Notes: a model not told the origin generated them from the sequence alone. Shown: positions 1 through 6,859, counted from the stretch's first letter. The stretch: 64,000 nucleotides of DNA from Vibrio sp. SCSIO 43136 (GCF_023716565.1 NZ_CP071848.1:620001-684000); one strand, 5' to 3'. Program-made: numbers and translations.

Positions 1-222
1 TCACCTTTATTCACTTGAATAAACGTTGCTAGTAAGCCTTATTTTGTCATGCCAGTTGTTTCTGGTTGCTTTTGTTGGTCTTTTGTTCGGCTAAAGGCCA
101 TTGATAAGCAGAATTGGCAGCTAGTAGGTCAAGGTTGCCGTTATTACTTTATAGCGAGCATTGAAAGTACATTGTGTGGTTTATGTTTTCAATTTGGTGC
201 CTGTCCTGTTTGTTAGCTCTGT
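1..222. other. Intergenic stretch at window edge, no recognisable gene
   Basis: No known gene or RNA is recognisable here. A 55-codon Cys-rich open frame runs from an ATG at 49 to TAG at 214-216, in the same frame as the nuclease-like ORF that follows. I see no ribosome binding site or family match, so it is more likely decayed sequence upstream of that ORF than a gene. Confidence 0.3.
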
Positions 223-846
223 TTGTTGAGCTGCAACCGCCTTAAACTCAACCCCAAGAAGATCAACCAGTTGCTAGGTGAGTTAGGTTGGTTAGAGCGA
301 GTAGAAAACGGCTGGCACGTCACCGCACAAGGTCTTATCCACGGTGGGGTAGAGCGCACCGATAAATCCTCCGGCCGCAGCTACGCCGTATGGCACGACA
401 CCATAGTGCACAACAAACGCCTAAAACAGTCAGTCAACGAATTCCGAGGCCAAGACGCCGAAGCCCACGCCACCGATCGCTCCATCTCCAACTTCCGCCA
501 AAAATTCGAAGCCAAGCACCGCACCCTAGACGGCCACTATGTCCGCTCCAAAGCCGAACTTATCATCGACAACTGGCTCTACATGAACGGTATCGTCCAC
601 GCCTACGATCGCCAGCTACCCATCGAAGAAGACGTACTAGGAGATTTCTACCTACCCAGTGGCCGAGTCTATATCCAATATTGGGGCAATGATGACGGCG
701 AGATGGAAGCGAAATTGATTGAAGCGACCAGAGCGGTCTATCGGAAGCATGAGTTTGAGTTGATTGAGCTGTTTGCGGCAGATATTGAGAATCTGGATGA
801 GGTGTTGGGGAAGAGGTTGAGGGAGGTTGGAATTTGGGCTTATTGA
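223..846 (+). pseudogene. 5'-truncated PD-(D/E)XK nuclease-like protein with winged-helix N-terminus, probably inactive
   Basis: The 207 residues contain a winged-helix-like segment (about 10-65, including ELGWLERVENGWHVTAQG) and then a VSR/DUF559-like PD-(D/E)XK fold (about 105-200). The nuclease part has the helix signature S109-K-A-E112 and the metal-binding strand D141-F-Y-L-P. The next strand reads Y-I-Q-Y-W-G (150-155), where active relatives usually carry Glu or Asp at the position of Gln152. An in-frame TAG at 214-216 blocks the upstream frame and only TTG starts are available, while relatives (often misannotated 'glycerol kinase' in vibrios) have a longer N-terminus. A missing 5' end plus a lost catalytic acidic residue suggests a decayed gene. 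The part around 360-680 is unusually C-rich on the coding strand compared with its neighbours, suggesting separate ancestry. Confidence 0.55.
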
Positions 847-856
847 GCCATGGCGT

Positions 857-902
857 ACAACTCTAAAGTTGTTTTTTGGATCAAATACAACGTTTAAGTT
901 GT
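857..902. promoter_or_regulatory. Twin ACAAC-N6-GTTGT palindromes upstream of darT
   Basis: Two inverted repeats with identical arms, ACAAC-N6-GTTGT, lie at 857-872 and 887-902, 30 bp apart start to start (about three helical turns). A TATAAT match follows at 925-930, so the second palindrome covers the expected -35 region. This is the geometry of a repressor operator pair. The binding protein is unknown; autoregulation of darTG or control by an external regulator are both possible. Confidence 0.5.
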
Positions 903-924
903 TTAGTGGCGATAGTGAAGAGTA

Positions 925-930
925 TATAAT
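925..930 (+). promoter_or_regulatory. Putative -10 box of the darTG operon
   Basis: A perfect TATAAT lies about 100 bp upstream of darT. The -35 is weak and falls in or beside the second ACAAC-N6-GTTGT palindrome. The leader between this box and the darT start is therefore about 95 nt. Confidence 0.4.
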
Positions 931-1029
931 CCATGTACTTAACTAAATCTGGTGTAAGGAAGTAGTAACTTCCAATAAATCGCAGCGTTAACTACGAGCT
1001 TATGACTCAGAACAGGTAATGGAGTAGTA

Positions 1030-1641
1030 ATGGCTGTCAAAGTCTCACATATCACGCACATCGACAATCTAAGTAGTATTCTAGATCATTCTTGTTTGTG
1101 GTCTGACTCCAAACGTATCGAGCTTGGTTTGTTGAATCAGAATATTGGCTACAGCCATATCAAACAACGGCGTTTAGTTCGTCCCGTTTCTGTAGCTGCA
1201 GGTGGAACAATTGGTCAGTATGTGCCATTTAACTTTTGCCCACGCTCAGTAATGTTGTTTGTTATCCATAAGGGGCATGATGACTATCAAGGTGGGCAAG
1301 ATCGAGTGCTACACTTGATTAGTGATATAGAGACTATTCGACTCACCAACCAACACTGCTTTTTTACCGATATCCATGCAGACTTAGATTATGCCGAGCA
1401 GATTGATGACTTTGATCGTATCAAAGAGCTGGACATCAAAAGAATAATAAATGAACGCTATTGGCAGGATTTTAAAGAAGAGAAGCAAGCCGAGTTTCTG
1501 GCATTTGAGTCTGTGCGATGGTCGACTATCCACCAAATTGGTGTAAAGACTCAAGAGGTTGCTAATGAGGTGCTTGCATTGCTTGGAGGCGCAGAGCATC
1601 ACCCAGAAGTGATAGTCAGACCAGAGTGGTACTACGATTAG
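1030..1641 (+). CDS. darT: DarT-family DNA ADP-ribosyltransferase toxin (DUF4433)
   Basis: At 203 aa this matches the DarT family, which transfers ADP-ribose from NAD+ to DNA bases and blocks replication; DarTG systems act in phage defence. Family hallmarks visible are the N-terminal HITHIDNLSSIL NAD-binding segment (7-18), the YSHIKQRR stretch (41-48), the FNFCPRS core (67-73) and the KQAEFLAFE segment (152-160), whose Glu155 fits the catalytic glutamate. Length is normal and nothing looks disrupted. The antitoxin gene starts 8 nt downstream, so the pair is one operon. I cannot decide the DarT1/DarT2 subtype or the target base from sequence alone. Confidence 0.88.
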   Translation: MAVKVSHITHIDNLSSILDHSCLWSDSKRIELGLLNQNIGYSHIKQRRLVRPVSVAAGGTIGQYVPFNFCPRSVMLFVIHKGHDDYQGGQDRVLHLISDIETIRLTNQHCFFTDIHADLDYAEQIDDFDRIKELDIKRIINERYWQDFKEEKQAEFLAFESVRWSTIHQIGVKTQEVANEVLALLGGAEHHPEVIVRPEWYYD

Positions 1642-1649
1642 AGGTTATT

Positions 1650-2720
1650 ATGATTACTTATCAACAAGGTAATATCTTGCATGATCAAGCCGATGCTGTA
1701 ATCAATACCGTTAATACAGTCGGAGTGATGGGCAAAGGCTTGGCCCTACAATTTAAAAAGGCTTTCCCGGATAACTTCAAGGTTTATAAGAAGGCGTGTG
1801 ACGATAACTCCCTAGTAACAGGGAAAGTTTTATCCGTGCCTCTGAACTCCATCAGCGCACCGTTTTACGTGATTAACTTCCCAACTAAAGCTCATTGGAA
1901 AGGCCAGTCAAAGCTAGAGTATATCGAACAAGGCTTACAGAGTTTAAAAGCGGATGTGAAGCGTTTAGAGCTAAACTCAGTAGCTATTCCTGCATTGGGG
2001 AGTGGCTTAGGTGGTTTACCTTGGCACAAGGTGGAAAAGCTAATTTTGGATAGCCTTGCCGATATGCCCGAAGTGGAGTGGCGTATCTATCCACCGCAGG
2101 CAGCACCAAAAGCTGAAGATATGCCCAACAAAACTAAACGTCCAGCCATGACCCAAGGGAGAGCGGCGCTGCTAGGTTTGATCGAAAAGTACGTCTCAAC
2201 GGGGTTTGGTTATCGTTTGTCACTGTTAGAGATCCAGAAGTTGGTTTACTTCCTTACTGCAGCAGGTGAACCATTAAAAACAGTCGCTTTTAAAAAACAC
2301 CACTATGGCCCATATGCCGATGTTTTACGGCATGTGATAGATAGGATGGAAGGGCACTTTATTACTGGCTATGCAGATGGTCAGAATAAGCCAGATACCT
2401 CAATAGTGCTTAAAGATGATGCTGCCCAAGAAGCGCTCAGCTTCTTAGAGCAACATACTGAAACCAAACAACGTTTTGAAAAGGTAGCCAAGCTAATAGA
2501 AGGCTTTGAATCACAAAATGGTATGGAGCTTCTTTCAACAGTTCATTGGGTAGCTACACAAGAATTGTCTTACAAAGATATTACTGATGACGATATCGTA
2601 AATACCGTCCATGCTTGGAACCCTAGAAAGGCTCGGATGAAACCTGCACATATTCTTGCTGCTTGGAATCGGCTACAGCGGGAAGAGTGGCTGTCTATGA
2701 AAGCACCTACAGAGGTTTAG
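1650..2720 (+). CDS. darG: DarG-family macrodomain antitoxin (DNA ADP-ribosylglycohydrolase)
   Basis: The protein has 356 aa and starts at ATG 1650 behind GAGG; an upstream in-frame start would overlap darT and lacks a good ribosome binding site. Residues 1-155 form a macrodomain (QGNILHDQADAVINTVN and the GVMGKGLALQFKKAFP loop), which in DarG removes the ADP-ribose added by DarT. Residues 165-356 (KLVYFLTAAG, KKHHYGPYADVL) resemble the SocA/Panacea (DUF4065)-like C-terminal module that binds and neutralises DarT. The antidote therefore probably works both by reversing the modification and by direct binding. It is coupled to darT with an 8-nt gap. Confidence 0.88.
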   Translation: MITYQQGNILHDQADAVINTVNTVGVMGKGLALQFKKAFPDNFKVYKKACDDNSLVTGKVLSVPLNSISAPFYVINFPTKAHWKGQSKLEYIEQGLQSLKADVKRLELNSVAIPALGSGLGGLPWHKVEKLILDSLADMPEVEWRIYPPQAAPKAEDMPNKTKRPAMTQGRAALLGLIEKYVSTGFGYRLSLLEIQKLVYFLTAAGEPLKTVAFKKHHYGPYADVLRHVIDRMEGHFITGYADGQNKPDTSIVLKDDAAQEALSFLEQHTETKQRFEKVAKLIEGFESQNGMELLSTVHWVATQELSYKDITDDDIVNTVHAWNPRKARMKPAHILAAWNRLQREEWLSMKAPTEV

Positions 2721-2757
2721 TTCGTCAGCAAGTTGGGATTTGGGCTAATTCGAACCA

Positions 2758-2803
2758 TATCCCTACCAAGGGATAAACGCCTCATTATCCTTTAGTGGGG
2801 ATA
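2758..2803. promoter_or_regulatory. Pair of HipB-type operators upstream of the Ntn-hydrolase gene
   Basis: Two perfect TATCC-N8-GGATA palindromes occur at 2758-2775 and 2786-2803, offset by 28 bp. This is the sequence bound by E. coli HipB. The hipB promoter in this window has the same pair with the same 28-bp offset (4221-4266). A TTATCC (2785-2790) followed after 16 bp by TTAGTG could be the promoter, with its -35 inside the proximal operator, as at hipB. No hipB gene lies next to this site. Confidence 0.75.
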
Positions 2804-2855
2804 GTGTTAGTGTTGCGCACATTTTATTACGGCGTTAATTTACTAAAGGATGTAT

Positions 2856-3728
2856 ATGACTTCAATTATATGTTGGAGAAACCAAGAAGAGACTGATGGC
2901 CTATGGGCTGTAAGTGATTCGAGAGTCTCCAGCGGCAGTAGCGTAATGACGGATAATTGTCCAAAATTATTTTCATTGGTGGCTAGTACTTTTCTGGAAC
3001 AGGATTATTTAAAGCTGAACCCTAAGAGGTTATTCACTTTTGGTTTCGGATTTGCTGGTAGTACATTGATAGGTACTAATGTTAAAGAAATGCTAAGCAT
3101 GTTTGTTAGTAACCTTAGTGAAATTAACTATTACGATATGCCAGATTACCCATTTGAGGACAAACTACCATCATTAATGGATGTGGCAGTTCTTTCTAAG
3201 AAAATTGCCGAGCGTTATATCCATAGTATGGGACAGTGTTTCCCGCAGAGTGCAAGGTGTGAGTTTGTAATATTTGGCTATTGCCCTAAATATAAAAAGT
3301 ATACAGCTATAAAGTTAAGTAATTGCCCTAGTTCACCAGCGGAAATTAAACTTGAAGAAGTTGACGTTTCGAATGGAGCATACTTAATCTTAGGTGACCA
3401 AAAAGAGCGAATAGGTGAATTGGTTGAAGATAATAAATCTAAGTTTGAAGTTAAGAGCTTAAATTGGTGGAGATCTCCTTTCATAGCATTGGCAAACATC
3501 TTACGCGAAGAAGATGCAGGAAGTATAGGGGGGTATTTGCAATTTTGTCTCTCAACTGAGTTAGACACTCGATTGCATTTCCTTACTCCAAAAGATGAAC
3601 TTTGCGCTACTTATATAGGATTTAAGTTGTTTGAAGATATCAACTCACTAGGTGGTTTTTCGATTCAAGTGCCTGGAGGTATGACGATGCCTGATGTTGA
3701 TGGTTGGAGTTTTACAAATAAGAATTAA
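2856..3728 (+). CDS. Proteasome-like Ntn-hydrolase family protein, N-terminal Thr nucleophile
   Basis: The start is set at ATG 2856, since AAAGGA (2845-2850) leaves five bases to it but none to the in-frame ATG at 2850. The resulting 290-aa protein begins Met-Thr-Ser-Ile-Ile. After Met removal Thr would be residue 1, as in HslV and 20S proteasome beta subunits. Counting from that Thr, SDSRVSSG holds Asp20 and TDNCPKLF holds Lys36, close to the Thr1/Asp(Glu)17/Lys33 triad; the following L-F also matches the archaeal beta subunit. No signal peptide or transmembrane helix is visible. It is longer than HslV by a C-terminal part of about 100 residues. The gene lies between darTG and hipB in an island and carries HipB-type operators. 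The catalytic reading is inferred from motif alignment by eye; the substrate is unknown. Confidence 0.55.
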   Translation: MTSIICWRNQEETDGLWAVSDSRVSSGSSVMTDNCPKLFSLVASTFLEQDYLKLNPKRLFTFGFGFAGSTLIGTNVKEMLSMFVSNLSEINYYDMPDYPFEDKLPSLMDVAVLSKKIAERYIHSMGQCFPQSARCEFVIFGYCPKYKKYTAIKLSNCPSSPAEIKLEEVDVSNGAYLILGDQKERIGELVEDNKSKFEVKSLNWWRSPFIALANILREEDAGSIGGYLQFCLSTELDTRLHFLTPKDELCATYIGFKLFEDINSLGGFSIQVPGGMTMPDVDGWSFTNKN

Positions 3729-3733
3729 AATTA

Positions 3734-3761
3734 AACGCTGTGAAGACAGCGCTTAATCTGA
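3734..3761. repeat. Short hairpin downstream of the Ntn-hydrolase gene
   Basis: A GCTGT-GAAG-ACAGC hairpin extended by A/T pairs lies just after the stop codon at 3728. It lacks a clear T tract, so a terminator role is only possible. Confidence 0.3.
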
Positions 3762-3781
3762 TTGTGAACAAGTTCGTGCCT

Positions 3782-3934
3782 CTAGATGATCGGCACTTGC
3801 AGTTTTAGCGATAGAGGTCGAGCCTTTTCATTGCTCAGCCAGCTGGCGTCATAAGTAAATGAATGCGCACCGTTCGCTCGCTTGACTAGAGCCCCTACAA
3901 GTTCACCATTCATATATGCAAGTAGCTGCTTCAT
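3782..3934 (-). pseudogene. hipA: Truncated hipA: first 50 codons of a HipA-type serine/threonine kinase toxin
   Basis: Two bases after the hipB stop a new ATG (3934-3932) opens a 50-residue frame. It has the start of the HipA N-subdomain: MKQLLAYMNGELVGAL, then ANGAHSFTYDASWLS and ARPLSLKL, all close to E. coli HipA. A TAG at 3784-3782 ends the frame after SLKLQVPII, and the next sequence shows no HipA continuation in any frame. Intact HipA is about 430-440 aa, so the kinase core and catalytic residues are gone. This leaves hipB as an orphan DNA-binding antitoxin. Confidence 0.8.
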
Positions 3935-3936
3935 TG

Positions 3937-4182
3937 TTACCAGTCTTCCTCATCAACACTAGGCTCTTTGACTTCAAATGGCTCTTTAACTTCTAGCTTT
4001 AGTTCAAGTGCTTGGATGATCTTGAACATGGTTGATAGCGTGGTTTTATCAGGGTTGTTTTCAAAATTAGAGATCGTTGCCTGCTTGATACCCACTTTTT
4101 TGGCTAGCTCTGCTTGAGTCCAACGGTTTTTTTGGCGAACTAGCAGTAAGAAGTCAGCCAATTGTTTTGGGCTATATATCAT
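3937..4182 (-). CDS. hipB: HipB-type HTH antitoxin and transcriptional repressor
   Basis: The start at ATG 4182 is chosen because GGAGG lies 8 nt upstream; an ATG five codons earlier would place this Shine-Dalgarno inside the gene. The 81-aa protein is a Cro/C1-type HTH (residues about 5-65) very close to E. coli HipB: IYSPKQLADFLLLVRQ, WTQAELAKKVGIKQATISNF and ENNPDKTTL. The recognition helix region is essentially that of E. coli, which justifies using the E. coli operator consensus. HipB represses its own operon and neutralises the HipA kinase. Here hipA is truncated, so a purely regulatory role is likely. The C-terminus ends in Trp, as in E. coli, after an acidic tail. Confidence 0.9.
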   Translation of the reverse strand: MIYSPKQLADFLLLVRQKNRWTQAELAKKVGIKQATISNFENNPDKTTLSTMFKIIQALELKLEVKEPFEVKEPSVDEEDW

Positions 4183-4203
4183 ATTTATAACCTCCATACT
4201 CAG

Positions 4204-4222
4204 TAGTCTAAATATTAGACTA
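4204..4222. promoter_or_regulatory. Palindrome over the hipB -10 region
   Basis: A perfect inverted repeat, TAGTCTAA-N3-TTAGACTA, overlaps the putative hipB -10 (TAATAT read on the minus strand, 16 bp from a TTATCC -35). It is distinct from the HipB consensus and may bind another regulator or form part of the promoter. Confidence 0.4.
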
Positions 4223-4266
4223 TCCCTAGTAGAGGATAAAGGTAAGAATATCCCTAGAAGGGGATA
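4221..4266. promoter_or_regulatory. HipB operator pair at the hipB promoter
   Basis: Perfect TATCC-N8-GGATA sites lie at 4221-4238 and 4249-4266, a 28-bp offset. The proximal site covers the putative -35 TTATCC of hipB on the minus strand. This fits the known autorepression of hipBA by HipB binding to paired operators. Confidence 0.85.
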
Positions 4267-4295
4267 TTTGTGACTAGGGCAGAAGTTTAGAATAC

Positions 4296-4326
4296 AAAAA
4301 GGGCGATAATCTTTCGATTATCGCCC
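4296..4326 (-). terminator. Rho-independent terminator of ssrA
   Basis: On the minus strand, GGGCGATAATC-GAAA-GATTATCGCCC, an 11-bp perfect stem with a GAAA loop, is followed by TTTTT. It lies 13 nt beyond the CCA end of tmRNA. It also marks the boundary between the core and the accessory segment. Confidence 0.9.
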
Positions 4327-4338
4327 TTTCCAAACGTT

Positions 4339-4705
4339 TGGTGGAGCTGGCGGGAGTTGAACCCGCGTCCGAAAATCATTCATCATTGGTACTACATGCT
4401 TAGTCGATCTTTAAATTCACCAAGCACCTGCGAACCGACACGCTAGTAAATGGCTAACCTGAATTATAATTCGCTGTTCATCTCTCAGGCGGGAGAATCC
4501 GAGCTAGCGCGTTTGGGTTTGATCTCTCGTGATTCCCCGTCTTACGTGCGGAAGCTAGGGCGAGAGAGCTCTGAGCAGGTTATTAAGCTGCTAGTGCGTA
4601 GTTTTCGTCGTTTGCGACTATTTTTTTGCGGCTTTTTACGTGGCCAACCGCCCCACGGCATGCACCTCAGACTGCAGTATTCCCGTCGAATCCTAAATCA
4701 GCCCC
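4339..4705 (-). ncRNA. ssrA: tmRNA (transfer-messenger RNA)
   Basis: The minus strand reads from GGGGCTGATTTAGGATTCGA at the 5' end to a T-loop GGTTCAACTCC and a CTCCACCA 3' end, about 367 nt, the normal size. The tag reading frame encodes ANDENYALAA followed by TAATAA (about 4590-4625), identical to the E. coli tag after the first alanine. With SmpB it rescues stalled ribosomes. The tRNA-like 3' end is a favoured integration site for islands, including the V. cholerae VPI, and the genes at 1-4200 lie on that side. Confidence 0.97.
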
Positions 4706-4719
4706 AAAGTGTTCGATGC

Positions 4720-4747
4720 ATAGTACCAGAAAAGCTTACGCTGTCTA
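4720..4747 (-). promoter_or_regulatory. ssrA promoter
   Basis: On the minus strand, TAGACA (4747-4742), a 16-bp spacer and TACTAT (4725-4720) precede the mature 5' end at 4705. The leader would be about 7-8 nt, suggesting transcription starts close to the mature end. Confidence 0.55.
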
Positions 4748-4773
4748 GCACTAGGCAATCTAACTGGTCAAGA

Positions 4774-5259
4774 TTAGCGCAGATTGCTCTTCATAACGCG
4801 AGCTTTATCTCGTGCCCAATCTTTTTCTTTCATATCAGTACGTTTGTCGTGCAGCTTCTTACCTTTTGCGACACCTACTTTGATCTTCGCCCAAGAGCGA
4901 GACCAGTACATAGTGGTTGCAACTAGGGTCATGCCCTCACGGTTGACGCGACCGAATAGATTGTCGATCTGTTTGCGGCTCATAAGTAGTTTACGAACAC
5001 GAGTTGGGTTCGCAACCACGTGAGAACACGCTTGTTGAAGTGGAATGATAGACATACCACTGATGAATGCCTCTCCGTCACGGATATAGACATAACTTTC
5101 TGCGATGTTGGCTTTGCCTTGACGCAGGGCTTTGACTTCCCAACCCTGAAGTTCTAGGCCAGCTTCGATCTCATCGTCAATGAAATATTCGTGGCGAGCT
5201 TTTTTATTTTGAGCAATGGTATTGCTACCAGCTTTGGAATTTGATTTTTTCTTTGCCAT
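4774..5259 (-). CDS. smpB: SsrA-binding protein SmpB
   Basis: The 161-aa product is full length for SmpB. It has the oligonucleotide-binding barrel with [20 protein letters not shown] (18-37), [14 protein letters not shown] and the LLMSRKQI segment. The basic C-terminal tail, which enters the mRNA channel, is also present. SmpB carries tmRNA to stalled ribosomes. ssrA lies immediately downstream on the same strand. The N-terminal MAKKKS start is normal and the gene is divergent from ratA. Confidence 0.97.
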   Translation of the reverse strand: MAKKKSNSKAGSNTIAQNKKARHEYFIDDEIEAGLELQGWEVKALRQGKANIAESYVYIRDGEAFISGMSIIPLQQACSHVVANPTRVRKLLMSRKQIDNLFGRVNREGMTLVATTMYWSRSWAKIKVGVAKGKKLHDKRTDMKEKDWARDKARVMKSNLR

Positions 5260-5363
5260 AATGTCGGCATTATACGGATTGCACCGATATAGGGAAATCC
5301 TTTTGTGTTTATCCAGCCATGATTTTCATGGTTTGTGACCAGTAGTTGTATAGAGGAAGCTTT

Positions 5364-5795
5364 ATGCCTCAAGTGACCCGCTCTGCGTTGGTTCCGTTTA
5401 GCGCCGAGCAGATGTTTAATTTAGTCAATGACGTTGCCAGTTACCCGCAGTTCTTACCCGGCTGTTCTGGTTCGCAAATCCATGAATCTTCAGACTCGGC
5501 CATGGTTGCGTCGGTGGATGTTTCAAAAGCCGGTATCTCTAAAACCTTCACTACGTCAAACCAGTTAGAAGTTGGGCGTAAGATCTTAATGAACCTAGTG
5601 GATGGCCCATTTAAGCAGCTGCAAGGTGGTTGGGAGTTTATTCCTCTAGATGACAGCGCCTGTAAGGTGGAGCTTAAGCTAGAGTTTGAATTTACCAGTA
5701 AGCTGGTGGAAATGGCGTTTGGCAAGGTGTTTAACGAGCTAACCAGCAATATGGTCAATGCCTTTACCCAACGCGCTAAGCAGGTGTACGTATGA
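5364..5795 (+). CDS. ratA: RatA, START/Coq10-like domain protein
   Basis: The ATG at 5364 follows AGAGGA, giving a 143-aa protein starting MPQVTRSALVPFSAEQMF as in E. coli RatA (PasT). The single START/polyketide-cyclase fold spans nearly the whole chain (NDVASYPQFLPGC). In E. coli it has been described as interfering with 50S/30S association and, as PasT, as a coenzyme-Q-related factor; the two descriptions are not reconciled. It overlaps ratB by four bases (ATGA), so the pair is translationally coupled. Confidence 0.93.
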   Translation: MPQVTRSALVPFSAEQMFNLVNDVASYPQFLPGCSGSQIHESSDSAMVASVDVSKAGISKTFTTSNQLEVGRKILMNLVDGPFKQLQGGWEFIPLDDSACKVELKLEFEFTSKLVEMAFGKVFNELTSNMVNAFTQRAKQVYV

Positions 5796-6139
5796 GCAGC
5801 GAACCCAATATGATCCATGTGGAAGTGGTGTACGCTCTGCCTAACGAGCAACAGGTGTATACCTTAGTGGTGGAAGCGGAACTGACGGTGAAAGAGATCA
5901 TCGAAATGTCTGGTGTGCTTGAGCGCTACAGTGAAATCGATTTAGCTAAGAACAAAGTTGGTGTTTATAGCCGTAACGTGAAGCTTGATGCTACGGTTCG
6001 AGATAAAGACCGTATCGAGATTTATCGCCCACTGTTGGCGGACCCTCGTGAAATTCGTCGTAAGCGTGCCGAGCAAGCGAAAGCGGCGGGCACGGCTGAT
6101 CCTGTGACTGGTGGTAAGGTTAACCCACTGCGTAAATAA
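5792..6139 (+). CDS. ratB: RatB, RnfH/UPF0125 family ubiquitin-like fold protein
   Basis: The 115-aa RnfH-family protein has a beta-grasp fold: IHVEVVYALPNEQQVYTLVV at 8-27, KVGVYSRNV and DRIEIYRPLLADPREIRRKR. The family accompanies ratA in most gammaproteobacteria and its biochemical role is not settled. It starts inside the ratA stop codon and is followed directly by a strong terminator, which closes the two-gene operon. The C-terminus is short and basic. Confidence 0.92.
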   Translation: MSSEPNMIHVEVVYALPNEQQVYTLVVEAELTVKEIIEMSGVLERYSEIDLAKNKVGVYSRNVKLDATVRDKDRIEIYRPLLADPREIRRKRAEQAKAAGTADPVTGGKVNPLRK

Positions 6140-6152
6140 CAGTCGCTAGGCA

Positions 6153-6181
6153 CAAAAAAAGCTCCTTTTAGGAGCTTTTTT
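6153..6181. terminator. Bidirectional terminator between ratB and bamE
   Basis: A run of A, the stem AGCTCC-TTTTA-GGAGCT and a run of T form a symmetric terminator between two convergent genes. Confidence 0.85.
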
Positions 6182-6202
6182 ACGTTTATCGCTTTAGGCA
6201 AT

Positions 6203-6562
6203 TTAGTTGATACCTTCAAAGAACGCATCACCTGCGCTGTAGTCACCATCGACAGAGACTAGACGTTCGCTGTCGTTAAACTTAACGAACAGGTTTTTCT
6301 GTATCGAGTCTTGGTGGCCTTTGGTGTGGTGGTAAACGTAGTACCAAGTGTTTGGATAGCCGTTCTCAACCAGCATTGGTGAACCCAGTACGTAGCGTAC
6401 TTGTTCTTTACTCATGCCGAACTTGAGTTGATCGACCGCTTGTTGCTCGATGTAGTTGCCTTGGTTGATGTCGATACGATAAACCAGTTTTTCAAGCACT
6501 GAACAGCCAGTCAGCATGGTAAGGGCTAATGGGATTGCAATGATCCACTTCTTCAATTGCAT
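6203..6562 (-). CDS. bamE: Outer membrane assembly lipoprotein BamE
   Basis: The 119-aa protein has a lipoprotein signal, [20 protein letters not shown], with Cys20 as the lipidation site. The SmpA/OmlA domain follows ([26 protein letters not shown]). BamE is a small subunit of the BAM complex that inserts beta-barrel proteins in the outer membrane. It is convergent with ratB and sits in the conserved smpB-recN neighbourhood. Nothing unusual is visible. Confidence 0.96.
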   Translation of the reverse strand: MQLKKWIIAIPLALTMLTGCSVLEKLVYRIDINQGNYIEQQAVDQLKFGMSKEQVRYVLGSPMLVENGYPNTWYYVYHHTKGHQDSIQKNLFVKFNDSERLVSVDGDYSAGDAFFEGIN

Positions 6563-6859
6563 AGTGAGTACGTCTTTCTCTTAATCTGAATCGTTTAGGA
6601 TAACCTATGGCGACTGATGATAATCACTTCTTAATCGAATGTAAAAACTCAATCAGTTGCACACGGGTATCTCTACTGGGCTATTTGCCTAAATTTGCAC
6701 TTTTGCGACCGCTATTGCGGTGCTTTCATCGCAAGTCAGCACAATGCCACAGATGAGACCTCTGTTATACCGATTAGTTTCAAACCAACAAAGACAAACA
6801 GCGTGAGCAAAGGCTCACGCTGTGAGGGTATTAACAGATTTGGGGATTTCAAACCAAAG
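6563..6859. other. Intergenic region between bamE and recN with a hairpin
   Basis: Apart from the CAGCGTGAGC-AAAG-GCTCACGCTG hairpin at 6799-6822 (probable recN terminator, weak T tract), I see no gene. The bamE promoter should lie near 6563-6640 on the minus strand. A short open frame across 6695-6964 has no family features. Confidence 0.5.
6799..6822 (-). terminator. Probable recN terminator
   Basis: A perfect 10-bp stem, CAGCGTGAGC/GCTCACGCTG, with a 4-nt loop lies just downstream of recN. On the minus strand it is followed by a T-rich but interrupted tail. Confidence 0.6.

Noticed and set aside
398..420. GCACAACAAACGCCTAAA resembles the start of the V. cholerae integron attC repeat (VCR).
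   Set aside because: It lies within a conserved protein-coding stretch (VHNKRLKQSV) of the nuclease-like gene and the rest of the attC structure is absent.
390..692. A 100-codon Arg/His/Pro-rich frame overlapping the nuclease-like gene.
   Set aside because: Its composition is that of a shadow of the C-rich coding strand; the other frame has recognisable protein motifs.
4450..4926. A 158-codon frame on the plus strand.
   Set aside because: It is antisense to tmRNA and to the end of smpB, and has no protein family features.
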